A DNA stretch of 52,312 nt from Streptococcus parasanguinis (GTDB lineage Bacteria; Bacillota; Bacilli; Lactobacillales; Streptococcaceae): positions 1 through 52,312 of the forward strand of contig NZ_JUPI01000126.1 in the NCBI RefSeq assembly GCF_001074805.1. The letters are read 5' to 3'. Of the stretch, positions 7,748 through 18,084 are shown one piece after another. The notes under the pieces were generated by a model. The model did not search any database. It was given only the letters and a program-made list of their open reading frames with translations, and was not told the DNA's origin. Every line of letters starts with the position of its first letter. Positions within the stretch are counted from its first letter, which is position 1. A program made the position numbers and the translations under genes.

Positions 7748-9202
7748 ATGGAATGGACAACTGAACGTCGTTACAGACGTTACGAAGACTGGACAAAAGA
7801 GGAAAAGCAAGCCATCCAAGATCATATGGCCAAATCTCCTTGGCATACACACTATCATGTTGAGCCAAAAGCTGGTCTCTTAAATGATCCTAACGGTTTT
7901 TCCTACTTTGATGGAAAATGGATCTTGTTTTACCAAAATTTCCCATTTGGTGCAGCCCATGGGTTAAAATCATGGGTACAAACAGAAAGCCAAGACTTGG
8001 TTCATTTCAAAGAAACTGGTGTAACACTTCTTCCAGACACAGATCTGGATAGCCATGGAGCTTATTCCGGATCAGCCATGCAGTTTGGTGACAAACTATT
8101 CTTATTCTACACCGGAAATGTTCGTGATGCAGAATGGGTTCGTCATCCTTACCAAGTCGGTGCTTTGATGGATAAAGACGGCAAGATTGAAAAAATTGAC
8201 AAAATCTTGATTGATCAACCGGCTGACTCTACGGATCACTTTCGTGACCCACAGATTTTTAATTTCAAAGGTCAATTCTACGCTATCGTTGGTGGTCAAG
8301 ACCTTGAGAAGAAAGGATTCATCCGTCTCTATAAGGCTGTAGATAATGACTATTCCAACTGGGTTACAGTCGGTGACTTGAATTTTGCAAACGATCGGAC
8401 AGCTTATATGATGGAATGTCCCAACCTAGTCTTTGTAGGAGACCAACCCGTTCTCCTATACTGCCCTCAAGGCTTAGATAAAGCCGTTCTCGATTATGAC
8501 AATATCTATCCAAATATGTACAAGATTGGGGCAAGCTTTGACCCAGAAAAGGCCAAAATGGTTGATGTATCTGAATTGCATAATCTCGACTATGGTTTTG
8601 AAGCCTATGCGACTCAAGGATTTAATGCTCCCGATGGACGTGCCTATACTGTTAGCTGGCTAGGTCTTCCAGACGTTTCTTATCCAACGGATTCCTATGA
8701 CTACCAAGGAGCTCTCTCACTGGTCAAAGAATTAACCATCAAAGATGGCAAGCTCTACCAATACCCAGTTGAAGCCATCAAAGACTTGCGCGCTGAGAGT
8801 GAGGAATTTGCCAACAAGGCACAAACCAAGAACTGCTATGAATTGGAATTGCAGTTTGAAAAGGATAGCCAGAACGAAATCGTCCTCTTTGCCGATGCAG
8901 AAGGAAAGGGCTTAGTTCTCACATTTGATCTGGCTAAAGGATTGGTCACAGTCGATCGTAGCCAGGCTGGTGAGCAATATGCCCAAGATTTCGGTACGAG
9001 CCGTAGCTGCACAATCGCTAACCAAGCGACAACCGCTAATATTTTCATTGACAATTCGATTTTTGAAATCTTTATTAATAAAGGAGAAAAAGTATTTTCT
9101 GGTCGGGTCTACCCACATGCAGATCAAAATGGAATCTTGATCAAGTCTGGAACCCCTACTGGAACTTACTACGAACTTGATTATGGTCGCAAAGCTAACT
9201 GA
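7748..9202 (+). CDS. scrB: Sucrose-6-phosphate hydrolase (GH32)
   Basis: 484-residue cytosolic enzyme splitting sucrose-6-phosphate into glucose-6-phosphate and fructose. GH32 features: nucleophile D47 in LLNDPNG, D167 in FRDP (transition-state stabiliser) and acid/base E223 in MMECPN, then a C-terminal beta-sandwich. Start at 7748 follows GGAGGAA. Its 3' end overlaps the start of scrR by 20 bp, implying translational coupling between enzyme and regulator. Length is normal for the family. Confidence 0.96.
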   Translation: MEWTTERRYRRYEDWTKEEKQAIQDHMAKSPWHTHYHVEPKAGLLNDPNGFSYFDGKWILFYQNFPFGAAHGLKSWVQTESQDLVHFKETGVTLLPDTDLDSHGAYSGSAMQFGDKLFLFYTGNVRDAEWVRHPYQVGALMDKDGKIEKIDKILIDQPADSTDHFRDPQIFNFKGQFYAIVGGQDLEKKGFIRLYKAVDNDYSNWVTVGDLNFANDRTAYMMECPNLVFVGDQPVLLYCPQGLDKAVLDYDNIYPNMYKIGASFDPEKAKMVDVSELHNLDYGFEAYATQGFNAPDGRAYTVSWLGLPDVSYPTDSYDYQGALSLVKELTIKDGKLYQYPVEAIKDLRAESEEFANKAQTKNCYELELQFEKDSQNEIVLFADAEGKGLVLTFDLAKGLVTVDRSQAGEQYAQDFGTSRSCTIANQATTANIFIDNSIFEIFINKGEKVFSGRVYPHADQNGILIKSGTPTGTYYELDYGRKAN

Positions 9203-10148
9203 TGTCGCCAAACTCGCCGGTGTCAGCCCTACTACTGTCTCACGGGTTATCAATAAAAAAGGATACCTGTCTGAGAAAACGATTCAAAAAGTCCAAGAAG
9301 CCATGCGAGAATTAGGCTATAAACCTAACAATGTTGCTCGAAGCCTCCAAGGAAAATCAGCCAAGTTAGTCGGCTTGATCTTTCCCAACATCAGTAATGT
9401 TTTCTATGCTGAATTAATCGACAAACTAGAACACCAACTCTTCAAACATGGCTATAAAACCATCATCTGCAATAGTGAGCACGACTCCGAGAAAGAGCGC
9501 GAATATATTGAGATGTTGGAGGCTAACCAGGTAGATGGCATCATTTCAGGAAGTCATAATTTGGGCATTGAAGATTACAACCGGGTAACTGCTCCTATCA
9601 TTGCTTTTGACCGCAACCTCTCCCCAGAAATTCCGGTTGTTTCTTCAGACAACTATGCTGGTGGAGTGCTAGCAGCAGAAACTTTAGTAAAAACCGGAGC
9701 TCGAAATATTATCATGATCACAGGTAATGACAACTCTAACTCCCCAACAGGGCTGCGTCATGCGGGATTTGCATCGGTTCTACCTGAGTCTATGATCATC
9801 AATGTTTCCAGTGATTTCTCCCCTATTCGCAAAGAAATGGAAATCAAACAGATCTTAACCCAGCAAAAACCAGATGCTATCTTTGCCTCCGATGATTTGA
9901 CGGCGATCTTGATCATGAAAGTCGCTAGAGAATTAGATATTCAGATTCCTCAGGATTTGAAGGTGATTGGTTATGATGGAACCCAGTTCATCGAGACCTA
10001 TACCCCTGAACTGACAACCATCCAACAACCTCTCAAAGACATTGCTATCCTCATGGTGGATCTTTTACTCCAAAAGATCGAAGGAAAAAAAGTAGCGACT
10101 ACCGGTTATTTCTTGCCCGTTAGTCTCCACTCTGGAAAAAGTGTCTAA
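9183..10148 (+). CDS. scrR: Sucrose operon repressor, LacI family
   Basis: 321-residue repressor with an N-terminal helix-turn-helix (LTDVAKLAGVSPTTVSRVIN, about 4-23) and a periplasmic-binding-protein-like effector domain. The ATG at 9183 gives the typical LacI-family N-terminus; a TTG at 9177 would add two residues. It is transcribed with scrB, starting inside its last codons, so ScrR would control its own level through the scrB promoter. The CG-centred palindromes near scrA and scrB are its likely sites. Confidence 0.93.
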   Translation: MVAKLTDVAKLAGVSPTTVSRVINKKGYLSEKTIQKVQEAMRELGYKPNNVARSLQGKSAKLVGLIFPNISNVFYAELIDKLEHQLFKHGYKTIICNSEHDSEKEREYIEMLEANQVDGIISGSHNLGIEDYNRVTAPIIAFDRNLSPEIPVVSSDNYAGGVLAAETLVKTGARNIIMITGNDNSNSPTGLRHAGFASVLPESMIINVSSDFSPIRKEMEIKQILTQQKPDAIFASDDLTAILIMKVARELDIQIPQDLKVIGYDGTQFIETYTPELTTIQQPLKDIAILMVDLLLQKIEGKKVATTGYFLPVSLHSGKSV

Positions 10149-10150
10149 AA

Positions 10151-10181
10151 CAACCCCTACAGTTCTATACTGTAGGGGTTG
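10151..10181 (+). terminator. Terminator of scrBR
   Basis: CAACCCCTACAG (10151-10162) pairs perfectly with CTGTAGGGGTTG (10170-10181). It is followed by a weak T-rich stretch right after the scrR stop. Confidence 0.8.
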
Positions 10182-10185
10182 TTAT

Positions 10186-10380
10186 TCGTCAAAAAAAGGC
10201 TGGGCAAAAATTGTCTAGCCTTTTATATTTATTTTATATTTAATAGAAATAACTGTATGACGCAGTGGTTGATTGGCATCTTTGTTAGCCTTTTAAGCTC
10301 CAAAGATGACCTAATCAACTGTGCGGGGGCGGGAAAACGAACTCTTTTAACTAGTTGGAGTTCTTTCCCACTCCCTTTTT
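10186..10380 (+). repeat. Dispersed intergenic repeat with three hairpins
   Basis: No gene fits here. Three imperfect stem-loops follow each other: AAAGGCTGGGCA with its partner ending in AGCCTTTT (10192-10223); GTTGATTGGCATCTTTG with CAAAGATGACCTAATCAAC (10268-10319); and a G-rich arm (10325-10344) with GAGTTCTTTCCCACTCCC (10358-10375), ending in TTTTT. GACGCAGTGGT at 10259 and the leading hairpin recur at 52250-52312. This suggests a family of small repeats; the last hairpin may also act as a terminator. Confidence 0.55.
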
Positions 10381-10382
10381 AC

Positions 10383-10814
10383 TTATTCTTCTGTCACAAA
10401 TTGACTGAGGACACCATTGACAAATCGTGAAGAAGTTTCATCTGAAAAGGCTTTGGCCAATTCCACCGCTTCATTGACTGCAACGATCTGTGGTGTATCA
10501 AACTCTGTTATTTCATAAATTCCAAGACGAAGGATGTTTTTCTCCACCAAGGTCAAGCGCTCTACTGTCCAACCAGTTTTCAAATGTTGACCGATTTGTT
10601 GATCCAATTGGTCTTTAGACTGATAAACACCCGTCACGAGGTTCATGAGAAAGGCAGGAAGATCGACTTCTTTGTCTTCTGCTAGGTCCTTGTCATGTAA
10701 ATAAGCAAAGCGACAAGCTTCCACAATGTCTCCATCGTATTCCAAGGCCATCAAGGCTTGGAAGGCACGCTCGCGCAGCTCTCGACGTGATTCTAATAAA
10801 ATTTCATCAGTCAT
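10383..10814 (-). CDS. nusB: Transcription antitermination factor NusB
   Basis: 143-residue RNA-binding protein that works with NusE (S10) at boxA in rRNA leader antitermination. The N-terminus SRRELRERAFQALMALEY and the C-terminal FSDETSSRFVNGVLSQF are typical NusB segments. It overlaps the upstream asp23-like gene by 8 bp. It is the last gene of efp-asp23-nusB, an order conserved in streptococci. Confidence 0.94.
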   Translation of the reverse strand: MTDEILLESRRELRERAFQALMALEYDGDIVEACRFAYLHDKDLAEDKEVDLPAFLMNLVTGVYQSKDQLDQQIGQHLKTGWTVERLTLVEKNILRLGIYEITEFDTPQIVAVNEAVELAKAFSDETSSRFVNGVLSQFVTEE

Positions 10815-11196
10815 TGAGGAAGTCCTCGTTAAACAAGTCTTTCAAGTCTGGTTTTGGAGATTTTTCCGTCGCGATACCGACAACGTGAATGTTAACAGCA
10901 TCCAAGGTTACATCTGCCATATCATAAACCGCAGACTTAACCGCTTTTTGAATCGCTACTGCTACAGATGGCACAGCAACTCCATACTCCAAATAGAGAT
11001 AGATGTCTACTGAAACTTGACCATCTTCTTCTGTATGAAGGTAGACGCCACGTCCAAGTGAGCGTTTTGATAAGCTATCTGAAACACTTTTATTTTCAAG
11101 CGAATAGACACCCTCTACTTTTGCTGTCGCAATCGCAATAATTTTTTCTAATACACGTGGTGCAATAACGATGTCACCAAATTGTTCAGTTGCCAT
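10807..11196 (-). CDS. Asp23/Gls24 family envelope stress response protein
   Basis: 129 residues, the DUF322/Asp23 family (YqhY-like) found next to nusB in many Firmicutes. Family features are the start GDIVIAPRVLEKIIAIATAKVEGV and a repeated alpha-beta pattern ending in DVTLDAVNIHVVGI. It is thought to act in envelope or lipid homeostasis, but a biochemical role is not established. Start at 11196 follows AAAGGAACTTCT. It sits 36 bp downstream of efp and overlaps nusB. Confidence 0.88.
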   Translation of the reverse strand: MATEQFGDIVIAPRVLEKIIAIATAKVEGVYSLENKSVSDSLSKRSLGRGVYLHTEEDGQVSVDIYLYLEYGVAVPSVAVAIQKAVKSAVYDMADVTLDAVNIHVVGIATEKSPKPDLKDLFNEDFLND

Positions 11197-11232
11197 AGAA
11201 GTTCCTTTCTATTTGACACCCTGAGATGTCTC

Positions 11233-11793
11233 TTATGCACGAGAAACGTAAGTTCCTTCAGTAGTGTTAATGACCAATTTTTGTCCAGCTTCGATGAAGT
11301 CAGGAACGTTTACGACCAAACCTGTTTCCATTGTAGCAGGTTTACCAGAACCAGTCACTGTAGCACCTTTGATAGATGGTTGAGTTTCTGCAACAGTCAA
11401 TTCAACAGTTGTAGGAACCGTTACACCGATCACTTCGCTTCCGTAGAATTGAATTTTTACTTCTGAGTTTTCAAGGATGTAAAGCAATTCTTGTTCTACG
11501 TTCACCACTGGAATTTCATATTGGTCATATGTTTCAGTGTTCATGAAGTAGGCTGTATCATCCATTTTGTACAAGTATTGAGCTGGAACAGTTTCGATAA
11601 TCGCTTGTTCAAATTTTTCTTCTGGACGGTAGCTTGTATCAAAAGTTGAACCAGTACGGACATCACGCAACTTCATACGCATAATAGTGTTTCCTTTACC
11701 TGGTTTGTGGTGGCTTGCTTCCAAAACGCGGATCAATTTTCCATCAGCTGTTTCAAAAGTCATACCAGCTTTCAATTTACTTGCTTCGATCAT
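11233..11793 (-). CDS. efp: Translation elongation factor P
   Basis: 186-residue factor that relieves ribosome stalling at polyproline stretches. Three beta-barrel domains are expected; the tip loop HHKPGKGNT carries Lys33, equivalent to the modified Lys34 of E. coli. The C-terminal [23 protein letters not shown] is the conserved EF-P signature region. First gene of efp-asp23-nusB, driven by the promoter at 11831-11859. Confidence 0.96.
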   Translation of the reverse strand: MIEASKLKAGMTFETADGKLIRVLEASHHKPGKGNTIMRMKLRDVRTGSTFDTSYRPEEKFEQAIIETVPAQYLYKMDDTAYFMNTETYDQYEIPVVNVEQELLYILENSEVKIQFYGSEVIGVTVPTTVELTVAETQPSIKGATVTGSGKPATMETGLVVNVPDFIEAGQKLVINTTEGTYVSRA

Positions 11794-11830
11794 GTTTTAT
11801 TACCTCTTTTTTAAAAATAGATTACTCTTT

Positions 11831-11859
11831 ATTGTAACACACTATTTGATTTTTCTCAA
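11831..11859 (-). promoter_or_regulatory. efp promoter
   Basis: On the minus strand, TTGAGA (11854-11859), a 17-bp spacer and TACAAT (11831-11836), about 35 bp before the efp start. Confidence 0.75.
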
Positions 11860-11958
11860 ACAGCAATTTCCTCTTTTTAGGAAGGACTGAAAGCAGGAAG
11901 AGAGGACAGGGACGAGTCCATGAAATCTCTAGACCTCTCATTATCGCTTCCCTAATCC

Positions 11959-13065
11959 TTATTGGTCCACAGGCACAATATTGCCATCCGCATCTTTGGT
12001 GACATGGACATATTTTCCATCTACTTCAATGTAGAAGGTATGCGGCTTGTCTGGAGCTGGAGAGGCTTGTTTTTGAAGGTCATTGCCAAGGGCTTGGCCT
12101 AGGTTCATCCCCATGATCATGTTCATGCCATTGCCACCTTCATTTTTGGCAGCTGCCACCAGGGCTTCATTACGGGCACGACGCTCTTCAATTTCGATGG
12201 TATTGTACTTCATCGCTGCCAATTCACTGTCTAGTTTATTAACCTTGGCCATACTGTCTGCATCGTAGCTCAAATCTTCGATGAGGACATTGGTTAATTC
12301 AATACCATATAATTCTGCCCAAGTTTTGTTCACTTCACGTTTTGCGACTTCATTGAAGACGTCTTGGTCCGCATTGATATTGTAGATATCTGCCTTATTT
12401 TCTGCCGTATATTTTGAAATGGCCACTGCAATTTTTGGCGCTAAGTTTTGGCGCAAGGTTCCCTGAGCCACATCTTCCAAGGTAAACGGTTTGTCAGCAG
12501 TAATTTGGCGGCTGACTACACTAACGTAAAAGAGTACAGGATCTGCTACTTTAACATCATAGAGACCATAAAAACGAATGCTCAGAAGTTGTTGGTAACG
12601 GTCGCTAAAATACTCGACTGGATTTTGGGTGCCAAATTTATTTCCTGTAAAAGGTTGCATCCGCACAAAAATAATTTCTTGCTGGGTGACCACTTGGCCA
12701 CCAAATGAGAAGCGATTCTTGAACTGGTCCCAAGTCCCTTTAACGCCCCCCTTTTCAAACAACCAGGCATTTTCACCAGCTTGCCATTCGTGGCTACCTG
12801 CTTCTAGAAGGTCTCCTAGAAAAGTTCCATTATTGACCAAAAGAGCAACATAGCCTTGAGGAACAATGACGACAGATCCATCTGTCAATAGCCCCGTATT
12901 TTGGTTGCTCTGACGAGAGCGTCCATCTGGATCTTTGGTCAAGAGCTGTCCCTTAATGGCCAAAGCTGTTGCCGGAACAGCTTCTGGCAAGGTAATAGCT
13001 TCCTTAAATTTACTATCTTGAAAACTTGAAATGCCCGCTGAAAGGGCTGCTTTAATAAATCCCAT
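11959..13065 (-). CDS. SPFH/Band 7 domain protein (YdjI-like)
   Basis: 368 residues related to bacterial YdjI and the virion core protein-like SPFH group. The SPFH-type domain spans about 50-290 (VIVPQGYVALLVNNGTF, then SIRFYGLYDVKVADPVLFY). A charged helix follows (ERRARNEALVAAAKN) and a C-terminal module TFYIEVDGKYVHVTKDADG. In Bacillus, ydjI is in an envelope-stress operon with a Tim44-like partner; the same pairing is seen here, with only 8 bp between the genes. Start at 13065 follows AGGAGAATAT. It probably scaffolds a membrane-associated complex; the exact role is unknown. Confidence 0.75.
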   Translation of the reverse strand: MGFIKAALSAGISSFQDSKFKEAITLPEAVPATALAIKGQLLTKDPDGRSRQSNQNTGLLTDGSVVIVPQGYVALLVNNGTFLGDLLEAGSHEWQAGENAWLFEKGGVKGTWDQFKNRFSFGGQVVTQQEIIFVRMQPFTGNKFGTQNPVEYFSDRYQQLLSIRFYGLYDVKVADPVLFYVSVVSRQITADKPFTLEDVAQGTLRQNLAPKIAVAISKYTAENKADIYNINADQDVFNEVAKREVNKTWAELYGIELTNVLIEDLSYDADSMAKVNKLDSELAAMKYNTIEIEERRARNEALVAAAKNEGGNGMNMIMGMNLGQALGNDLQKQASPAPDKPHTFYIEVDGKYVHVTKDADGNIVPVDQ

Positions 13066-13073
13066 ATATTCTC

Positions 13074-14057
13074 CTATCTGTAGAATTCAATTTCATCCAC
13101 AACTTCATAAACATCCAAGACCCAATCTTTTGGATTGTGTTTCAAGGACGCTTGGCAATATTCACACTTGTCGATTGAATCGATCGTCAGCGGCGCACCA
13201 CAGTTCGGACAGTGATCACTTAAGACTTCAGAATTCTTAATGATCTCTGTCTGAGCCCCGTGTTCACGGAGAAAGACCATGCGGTATACTGTAAAGAGAT
13301 CTTTGGTTGGATCCCCTTCGATCACACGACCCGATTCATCGTCTCGGATGTAATCTCTCATCGTCGAAGACAGAATGACTTCAATGCGGTCATTGCCTTC
13401 TGGATTTTCGATAAAGTCTTTGATCTTGGAATCTTCCACACGCACGCGCTCTAGAACATTGGTTGTTTTGGCACGAATATGCTCTTGCAACTGCGTCAAG
13501 TGTTGCTCATAAAGACTCGTACTTTCTAAGTTCCGTACGGAATTCCAATCTTTTTCTGTCCAGGCAGACTGCAATTGAAGATAAACCAGCTTGACTTGCG
13601 ACAAGAAGCGGTCTTCATCAAACATTGGATCCAGTTTTCGGATGCGGCGAATGGCTTCATAGTTGTTTTCAATTGGTCGGCCAGCCCGTTCTTCGGTTGT
13701 CCGTTTTGGACCACTATTTGAAGAGGACGAATCATCACTCTCATTAGCCTCTTTTGCAATATTATAGACAAAGCCAATCAATCCAACGATAGCAAAAATT
13801 GCTACTACACCACCAGAGTCTGTTCCAGAACCAGAACTGTAGCTACTGGATCCACCAGACCAGCTGCTGCCACCAGACCAACTACTTCCGCCATCGGACC
13901 AACTGCTACCGCCACCAGACCAGCTGCTACCACCACCTGAATCAATCAAGCTACTGCCACCACTATCTGTATTACCGACACCAGCATGGGCAGAAGGAGC
14001 AAATACAAATAGCAAAACTACTAGAAGAATTCCAACTATTACATTTCGTTTTTTCAT
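13074..14057 (-). CDS. Secreted/membrane Tim44-like protein with zinc ribbon (YdjH-like)
   Basis: 327 residues. A signal or anchor helix (about 8-25) is followed by a low-complexity Gly/Ser/Trp stretch of GGSSWS repeats (about 33-82). A membrane helix comes next (VVAIFAIVGLIGFVYNI), then a Tim44-like domain (about 140-275) and a C-terminal zinc ribbon CPNCG...CEYCQ. It is immediately upstream of the SPFH gene on the same strand and likely co-transcribed. The layout resembles ydjH of the Bacillus ydjGHI operon. Function is inferred only: a membrane partner of the SPFH protein. Confidence 0.7.
   Translation of the reverse strand: MKKRNVIVGILLVVLLFVFAPSAHAGVGNTDSGGSSLIDSGGGSSWSGGGSSWSDGGSSWSGGSSWSGGSSSYSSGSGTDSGGVVAIFAIVGLIGFVYNIAKEANESDDSSSSNSGPKRTTEERAGRPIENNYEAIRRIRKLDPMFDEDRFLSQVKLVYLQLQSAWTEKDWNSVRNLESTSLYEQHLTQLQEHIRAKTTNVLERVRVEDSKIKDFIENPEGNDRIEVILSSTMRDYIRDDESGRVIEGDPTKDLFTVYRMVFLREHGAQTEIIKNSEVLSDHCPNCGAPLTIDSIDKCEYCQASLKHNPKDWVLDVYEVVDEIEFYR
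13830..13945. repeat. Tandem repeats coding the GGSSWS stretch
   Basis: Several imperfect copies of an 18-24 bp unit containing CCACCAGACCAGCTGCT encode the Gly/Ser/Trp linker of the Tim44-like protein. Such repeats may vary in copy number between strains. Confidence 0.75.
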
Positions 14058-14113
14058 AGGCCTCTTTTCTTATCTTTGTTTGTTACACAGGGGTTAAGAA
14101 AATACTGTCTATT

Positions 14114-15181
14114 TTATAGGACAATCAATTCTTTAGGAGCAAGCGTCAAGACTTCACAGCCAGTTTCTGTGATCAAGAGGTCATCTTCGATGCGCACACC
14201 AGAGAGACCTTCGATATAAATACCTGGCTCATCTGTTAAGACCATCCCTGCTTGAATAGCTTCTTTAGACGTTTGGCTGAAGTATGGTTCTTCGTGGATA
14301 TCTAGCCCAATTCCATGACCGATTCCATGAGTAAAGTATTGACCATAGCCGGCTGCTTCGATCACATCGCGTGGGATTTTATCAAAATCACGGAAGCCAA
14401 GTCCATCTTTGGCAGCAGCAATCAAGGCTTGATTGGCTTTCAAAACTGTTTCGTAAATTTCTCTTTCCTTGTCGCTGACATGTCCTGCATAGATCGTCCG
14501 TGTCATATCGCTGACATAGTGGTCATACAAGCAACCAAAATCAAGGGTCAAGGCATCTCCTGCTGAAATCACCCGATCACTTGGAGTTGCGTGAGGCATC
14601 GCAGAGCGTTCACCAGCTGCGGAGATGATATCAAAAGATACACCAGAAGCTCCCAACTCCCGCATTCGAAAATCGAGGAAAGTCGCTGCTTCCAACTCTG
14701 TCGTTTTCCCTACCTTGATATAATCCAAAATATCATGGAAGGCTTGGTCAGAGATGCTACAAGCTTTTTTAATGGCCGCAATCTCCGTTTCATCTTTAAT
14801 CAAGCGCAATTCCATCACAAAGTTCGCTAGGGATTGAAGGGTAATGCCACTGAAAACAGAAGCCATACGGGCATGGTAGGCCACCGTCACTTCGTCTTCA
14901 AAACCAAGTTCTTTGATTCCAAGGTCCTTAACGATCTCTGCAGCTGCAGTCAACTCATCGCGGGTTTCCACAATCTCTACAAAGGGGAAACAAGTCGCAT
15001 GGGCATGAATGGTGTAGCGCGAATCCGTAAAGAGGACCACGCGTTCTTCTGTCACCAAAGTTGTCCCATTTGAACCCCAGAAATTGGTCAAATAATAAAC
15101 ATTTTTCAAATTGTTAACCAATACTGCTTTGAGGTTTTGGGCTTTCATTTTGTTTCTTAAGTTGCTGATCCGTTGGTTCAT
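14114..15181 (-). CDS. pepP: Xaa-Pro aminopeptidase/dipeptidase (M24)
   Basis: 355-residue cytosolic metallopeptidase of the pita-bread fold that removes residues before proline. An N-terminal creatinase-like domain covers about 1-125. The catalytic domain has the metal ligands in [19 protein letters not shown] (two Asp), [16 protein letters not shown] (His), VLTDEPGIY (Glu) and [11 protein letters not shown] (Glu). Its ATG overlaps the uvrA stop codon (ATGA), so the two are translationally coupled, as in other streptococci. Confidence 0.92.
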   Translation of the reverse strand: MNQRISNLRNKMKAQNLKAVLVNNLKNVYYLTNFWGSNGTTLVTEERVVLFTDSRYTIHAHATCFPFVEIVETRDELTAAAEIVKDLGIKELGFEDEVTVAYHARMASVFSGITLQSLANFVMELRLIKDETEIAAIKKACSISDQAFHDILDYIKVGKTTELEAATFLDFRMRELGASGVSFDIISAAGERSAMPHATPSDRVISAGDALTLDFGCLYDHYVSDMTRTIYAGHVSDKEREIYETVLKANQALIAAAKDGLGFRDFDKIPRDVIEAAGYGQYFTHGIGHGIGLDIHEEPYFSQTSKEAIQAGMVLTDEPGIYIEGLSGVRIEDDLLITETGCEVLTLAPKELIVL

Positions 15182-18003
15182 TGTAATTTTCCTTTCAAAT
15201 ATTGTCCTGTGTAGCTAGCAGGATTTGCTGCTACTTCTTCTGGTGTTCCGATCGCAATAATGGTTCCACCACCGACACCGCCTTCTGGTCCTAAATCGAT
15301 GATATGGTCTGCTGTCTTAATGACATCCAAATTGTGCTCAATCACAAGGACCGTATTGCCATCATCCACAAATCGCTCTAAGACTTTGATCAAGCGAGAA
15401 ATGTCTTCGGTATGAAGTCCGGTCGTTGGTTCATCCAAGATATAGAAGGATTTTCCTGTAGAGCGCTTGTGCAATTCAGAAGCCAACTTCATCCGCTGCG
15501 CTTCCCCACCTGAAAGGGTGGTCGCTGGTTGCCCCAGTGTTACATAGCCCAAGCCCACATCTTGGATGGTCTTGAGTTTGCGTTCAATTTTCGGAATGTG
15601 CTTGAAGAATTCGACTGCCTTATTGACCGTCATATCTAGCACTTCTGCGATATTTTTTTCCTTGTAGTGGACTTCGAGGGTCTCACTATTGTAGCGACGT
15701 CCATGGCAGACCTCACAAGGAACAAAAACATCTGGCAAGAAGTGCATTTCAATTTTTATGATGCCATCTCCTGAGCAGGCTTCACAACGCCCACCCTTGA
15801 CATTGAAACTAAAGCGACCTTTCTTATAGCCCCGAATTTTGGCTTCATTGGTCTGAGCAAAGAGATCTCGAATGTCATCGAAGACGCCTGTATAAGTTGC
15901 TGGATTGGAACGAGGGGTCCGACCGATCGGGCTTTGATCAATGTCGATCAAGCGATCGATATGCTCAATCCCCTGAATGGTCTTGTATTTCCCTGGTTTT
16001 TCCGAATTGCGGTTGAGCTTTTGAGCGATGGCTTTTTTCAAGATGCCATTGATCAAGGTCGATTTCCCAGAACCGGAAACTCCAGTGACTGCGATAAATT
16101 TGCCCAAAGGAAAACGCGCTGTGATATCTTGTAAGTTGTTCTCACTGGCCCCTGTAATTTCAATAGAACGACCATTTCCTGAACGGCGCTCTGTTGGAAC
16201 CGGAATCTTGCGCTTGCCGGACAAATATTGGCCGGTAATGGATTTACTATTACGAGCCACCTGCTTTGGAGTTCCCGCAGCAACGATCTCTCCACCAAAG
16301 ACACCGGCACCTGGGCCGACGTCGATCAGGTAGTCTGCTTCTCTCATGGTATCTTCGTCGTGTTCGACGACGATCAAGGTATTGCCTAAATCACGCATCT
16401 TTTTGAGACTGGCAATCAGGCGGTCATTGTCCCTTTGATGGAGGCCGATTGACGGCTCATCCAAGATATAAAGGACTCCAGAGAGGTTGGAACCGATCTG
16501 GGTTGCCAAGCGAATGCGCTGACTCTCTCCACCTGATAGTGTTCCTGCTGAGCGTGACAAGGTCAAGTAATTAAGGCCTACATTGTTTAAGAAGGTCAAA
16601 CGATCTTTGATCTCTTTTAGGATCGGTCTTGCAATCGTGGCTTCATTGTCTGTTAAGACCAACTGATCCACAGCTTTTAAGTGATCCGCAATCGATAGAT
16701 CTGACACCTCCCCGATATGCATACCTTTCTCCCCACCGACACGAACAGAAAGAGCCTGGTCATTGAGACGGTAGCCATGGCAGGTCGCACAGGTCAATTC
16801 GTTCATATAAGAGCGCATTTGGTTGCGGGTAAAATCACTATTGGTCTCACGGAAACGGCGGTGAATATTGGTTACGACTCCTTCAAAGGGAATGTCGATA
16901 TCTCGAACCCCACCAAACTCATTTTCATAGTGGAAATGGAATTCTTTCCCGTTTGAGCCATAGAAAACCAAGTCCTTTTCTTCTTGAGAAAGATCTGAGA
17001 AAGGCTGATCCATGTCAATACCAAAATGGATCATGGCCTGCTCCAACATCTGAGGATAGTAGTTGGAAGAGATCGGATTCCAAGGAGCAAGAGCTCCTTC
17101 GCGAAGAGTTAAGCGATCATCTGGCACCACCAAATCTAAGTCCACCTCTAGCTTAATGCCCAGCCCATCACAGTCTGGACAGGAGCCGAAAGGCGCATTG
17201 AAAGAAAAGAGACGGGGCTCTAATTCAGGAACGGTAAAGCCACAGACTGGACAAGCATAATGCTCCGAAAAGAGCAGTTCCTTTCCATCCATGGTATCAA
17301 TCACCACATAACCGTCCGCTATCCGAAGAGCTGCCTCAATCGAATCAAAGAGACGCGAGCGGATGCCCTCTTTGATCACGATCCGGTCCACCACCACTTC
17401 AATCGTGTGCTGTTTGCTTTTAGAAAGTTCTGGGACCTCTGTCACATCATAGATCTCACCGTCAACTCGGACCCGAACATAGCCGTCTTTTTGGACTTTT
17501 TCAATGATATTCTTGTGCTGGCCTTTTTTCTTGCGGATAATAGGAGCTAGAATTTGCAGGCGTTGGCGCTCTGGTAATTCCAAGACTTGATCGACAATTT
17601 GCTCAACCGAAGAAGCGGTAATAGCGCCATGTCCATTGATACAATAAGGCGTCCCTACACGTGCATAGAGCAGGCGCAGGTAGTCATTGATCTCTGTTGC
17701 CGTCCCCACTGTAGAACGTGGGTTTTTACTGGTCGTTTTTTGGTCGATGGAAATGGCTGGACTCAAGCCGTCAATGGAGTCGACATCTGGTTTTTCCATA
17801 TTTCCCAAGAATTGCCGGGCATAGGCCGATAAGCTCTCCACGTAGCGGCGCTGACCTTCTGCATAGAGGGTATCAAAGGCCAGACTGGACTTTCCAGAAC
17901 CAGACAAACCCGTCACCACGACTAATTTGTCCCGTGGAATTTCCACATCTATATTTTTTAAATTATGGGCGCGTGCCCCATGAATGACAATTTTATCTTG
18001 CAT
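15178..18003 (-). CDS. uvrA: Excinuclease ABC subunit A
   Basis: 941-residue damage-recognition ATPase of nucleotide excision repair, acting with UvrB and UvrC. Two ABC ATPase modules are present: Walker [21 protein letters not shown] near residue 31 and [13 protein letters not shown] in the second half, each with an LSGGE(S/A)QR signature. Zinc fingers are [10 protein letters not shown]...CPDCDG and CEACSGDG...CEVCHG. Length is normal. pepP overlaps its stop codon. A -10 with TG extension lies at 18037-18042. Confidence 0.97.
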   Translation of the reverse strand: MQDKIVIHGARAHNLKNIDVEIPRDKLVVVTGLSGSGKSSLAFDTLYAEGQRRYVESLSAYARQFLGNMEKPDVDSIDGLSPAISIDQKTTSKNPRSTVGTATEINDYLRLLYARVGTPYCINGHGAITASSVEQIVDQVLELPERQRLQILAPIIRKKKGQHKNIIEKVQKDGYVRVRVDGEIYDVTEVPELSKSKQHTIEVVVDRIVIKEGIRSRLFDSIEAALRIADGYVVIDTMDGKELLFSEHYACPVCGFTVPELEPRLFSFNAPFGSCPDCDGLGIKLEVDLDLVVPDDRLTLREGALAPWNPISSNYYPQMLEQAMIHFGIDMDQPFSDLSQEEKDLVFYGSNGKEFHFHYENEFGGVRDIDIPFEGVVTNIHRRFRETNSDFTRNQMRSYMNELTCATCHGYRLNDQALSVRVGGEKGMHIGEVSDLSIADHLKAVDQLVLTDNEATIARPILKEIKDRLTFLNNVGLNYLTLSRSAGTLSGGESQRIRLATQIGSNLSGVLYILDEPSIGLHQRDNDRLIASLKKMRDLGNTLIVVEHDEDTMREADYLIDVGPGAGVFGGEIVAAGTPKQVARNSKSITGQYLSGKRKIPVPTERRSGNGRSIEITGASENNLQDITARFPLGKFIAVTGVSGSGKSTLINGILKKAIAQKLNRNSEKPGKYKTIQGIEHIDRLIDIDQSPIGRTPRSNPATYTGVFDDIRDLFAQTNEAKIRGYKKGRFSFNVKGGRCEACSGDGIIKIEMHFLPDVFVPCEVCHGRRYNSETLEVHYKEKNIAEVLDMTVNKAVEFFKHIPKIERKLKTIQDVGLGYVTLGQPATTLSGGEAQRMKLASELHKRSTGKSFYILDEPTTGLHTEDISRLIKVLERFVDDGNTVLVIEHNLDVIKTADHIIDLGPEGGVGGGTIIAIGTPEEVAANPASYTGQYLKGKLQ

Positions 18004-18036
18004 GTTCTTACTCTAATCACCTTTTTGTTAACCTCC

Positions 18037-18045
18037 ATTATAACA
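18037..18045 (-). promoter_or_regulatory. Extended -10 of uvrA
   Basis: On the minus strand, TGTTATAAT, 34 bp before the uvrA ATG. No strong -35 is visible and no SOS-type (LexA/DinR) box was seen. Confidence 0.5.
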
Positions 18046-18084
18046 AATTTTTTAGTATTCTTTTATCCAAAACCGTCCTTTTTC

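Noticed and set aside
10179-10430. 83-codon ORF after scrR
   Set aside because: It lies across three stem-loops of a dispersed repeat and the 3' end of nusB; composition reflects the repeat.
18004-18060. SOS box before uvrA
   Set aside because: No LexA/DinR-like palindrome was found; only an extended -10 is visible.
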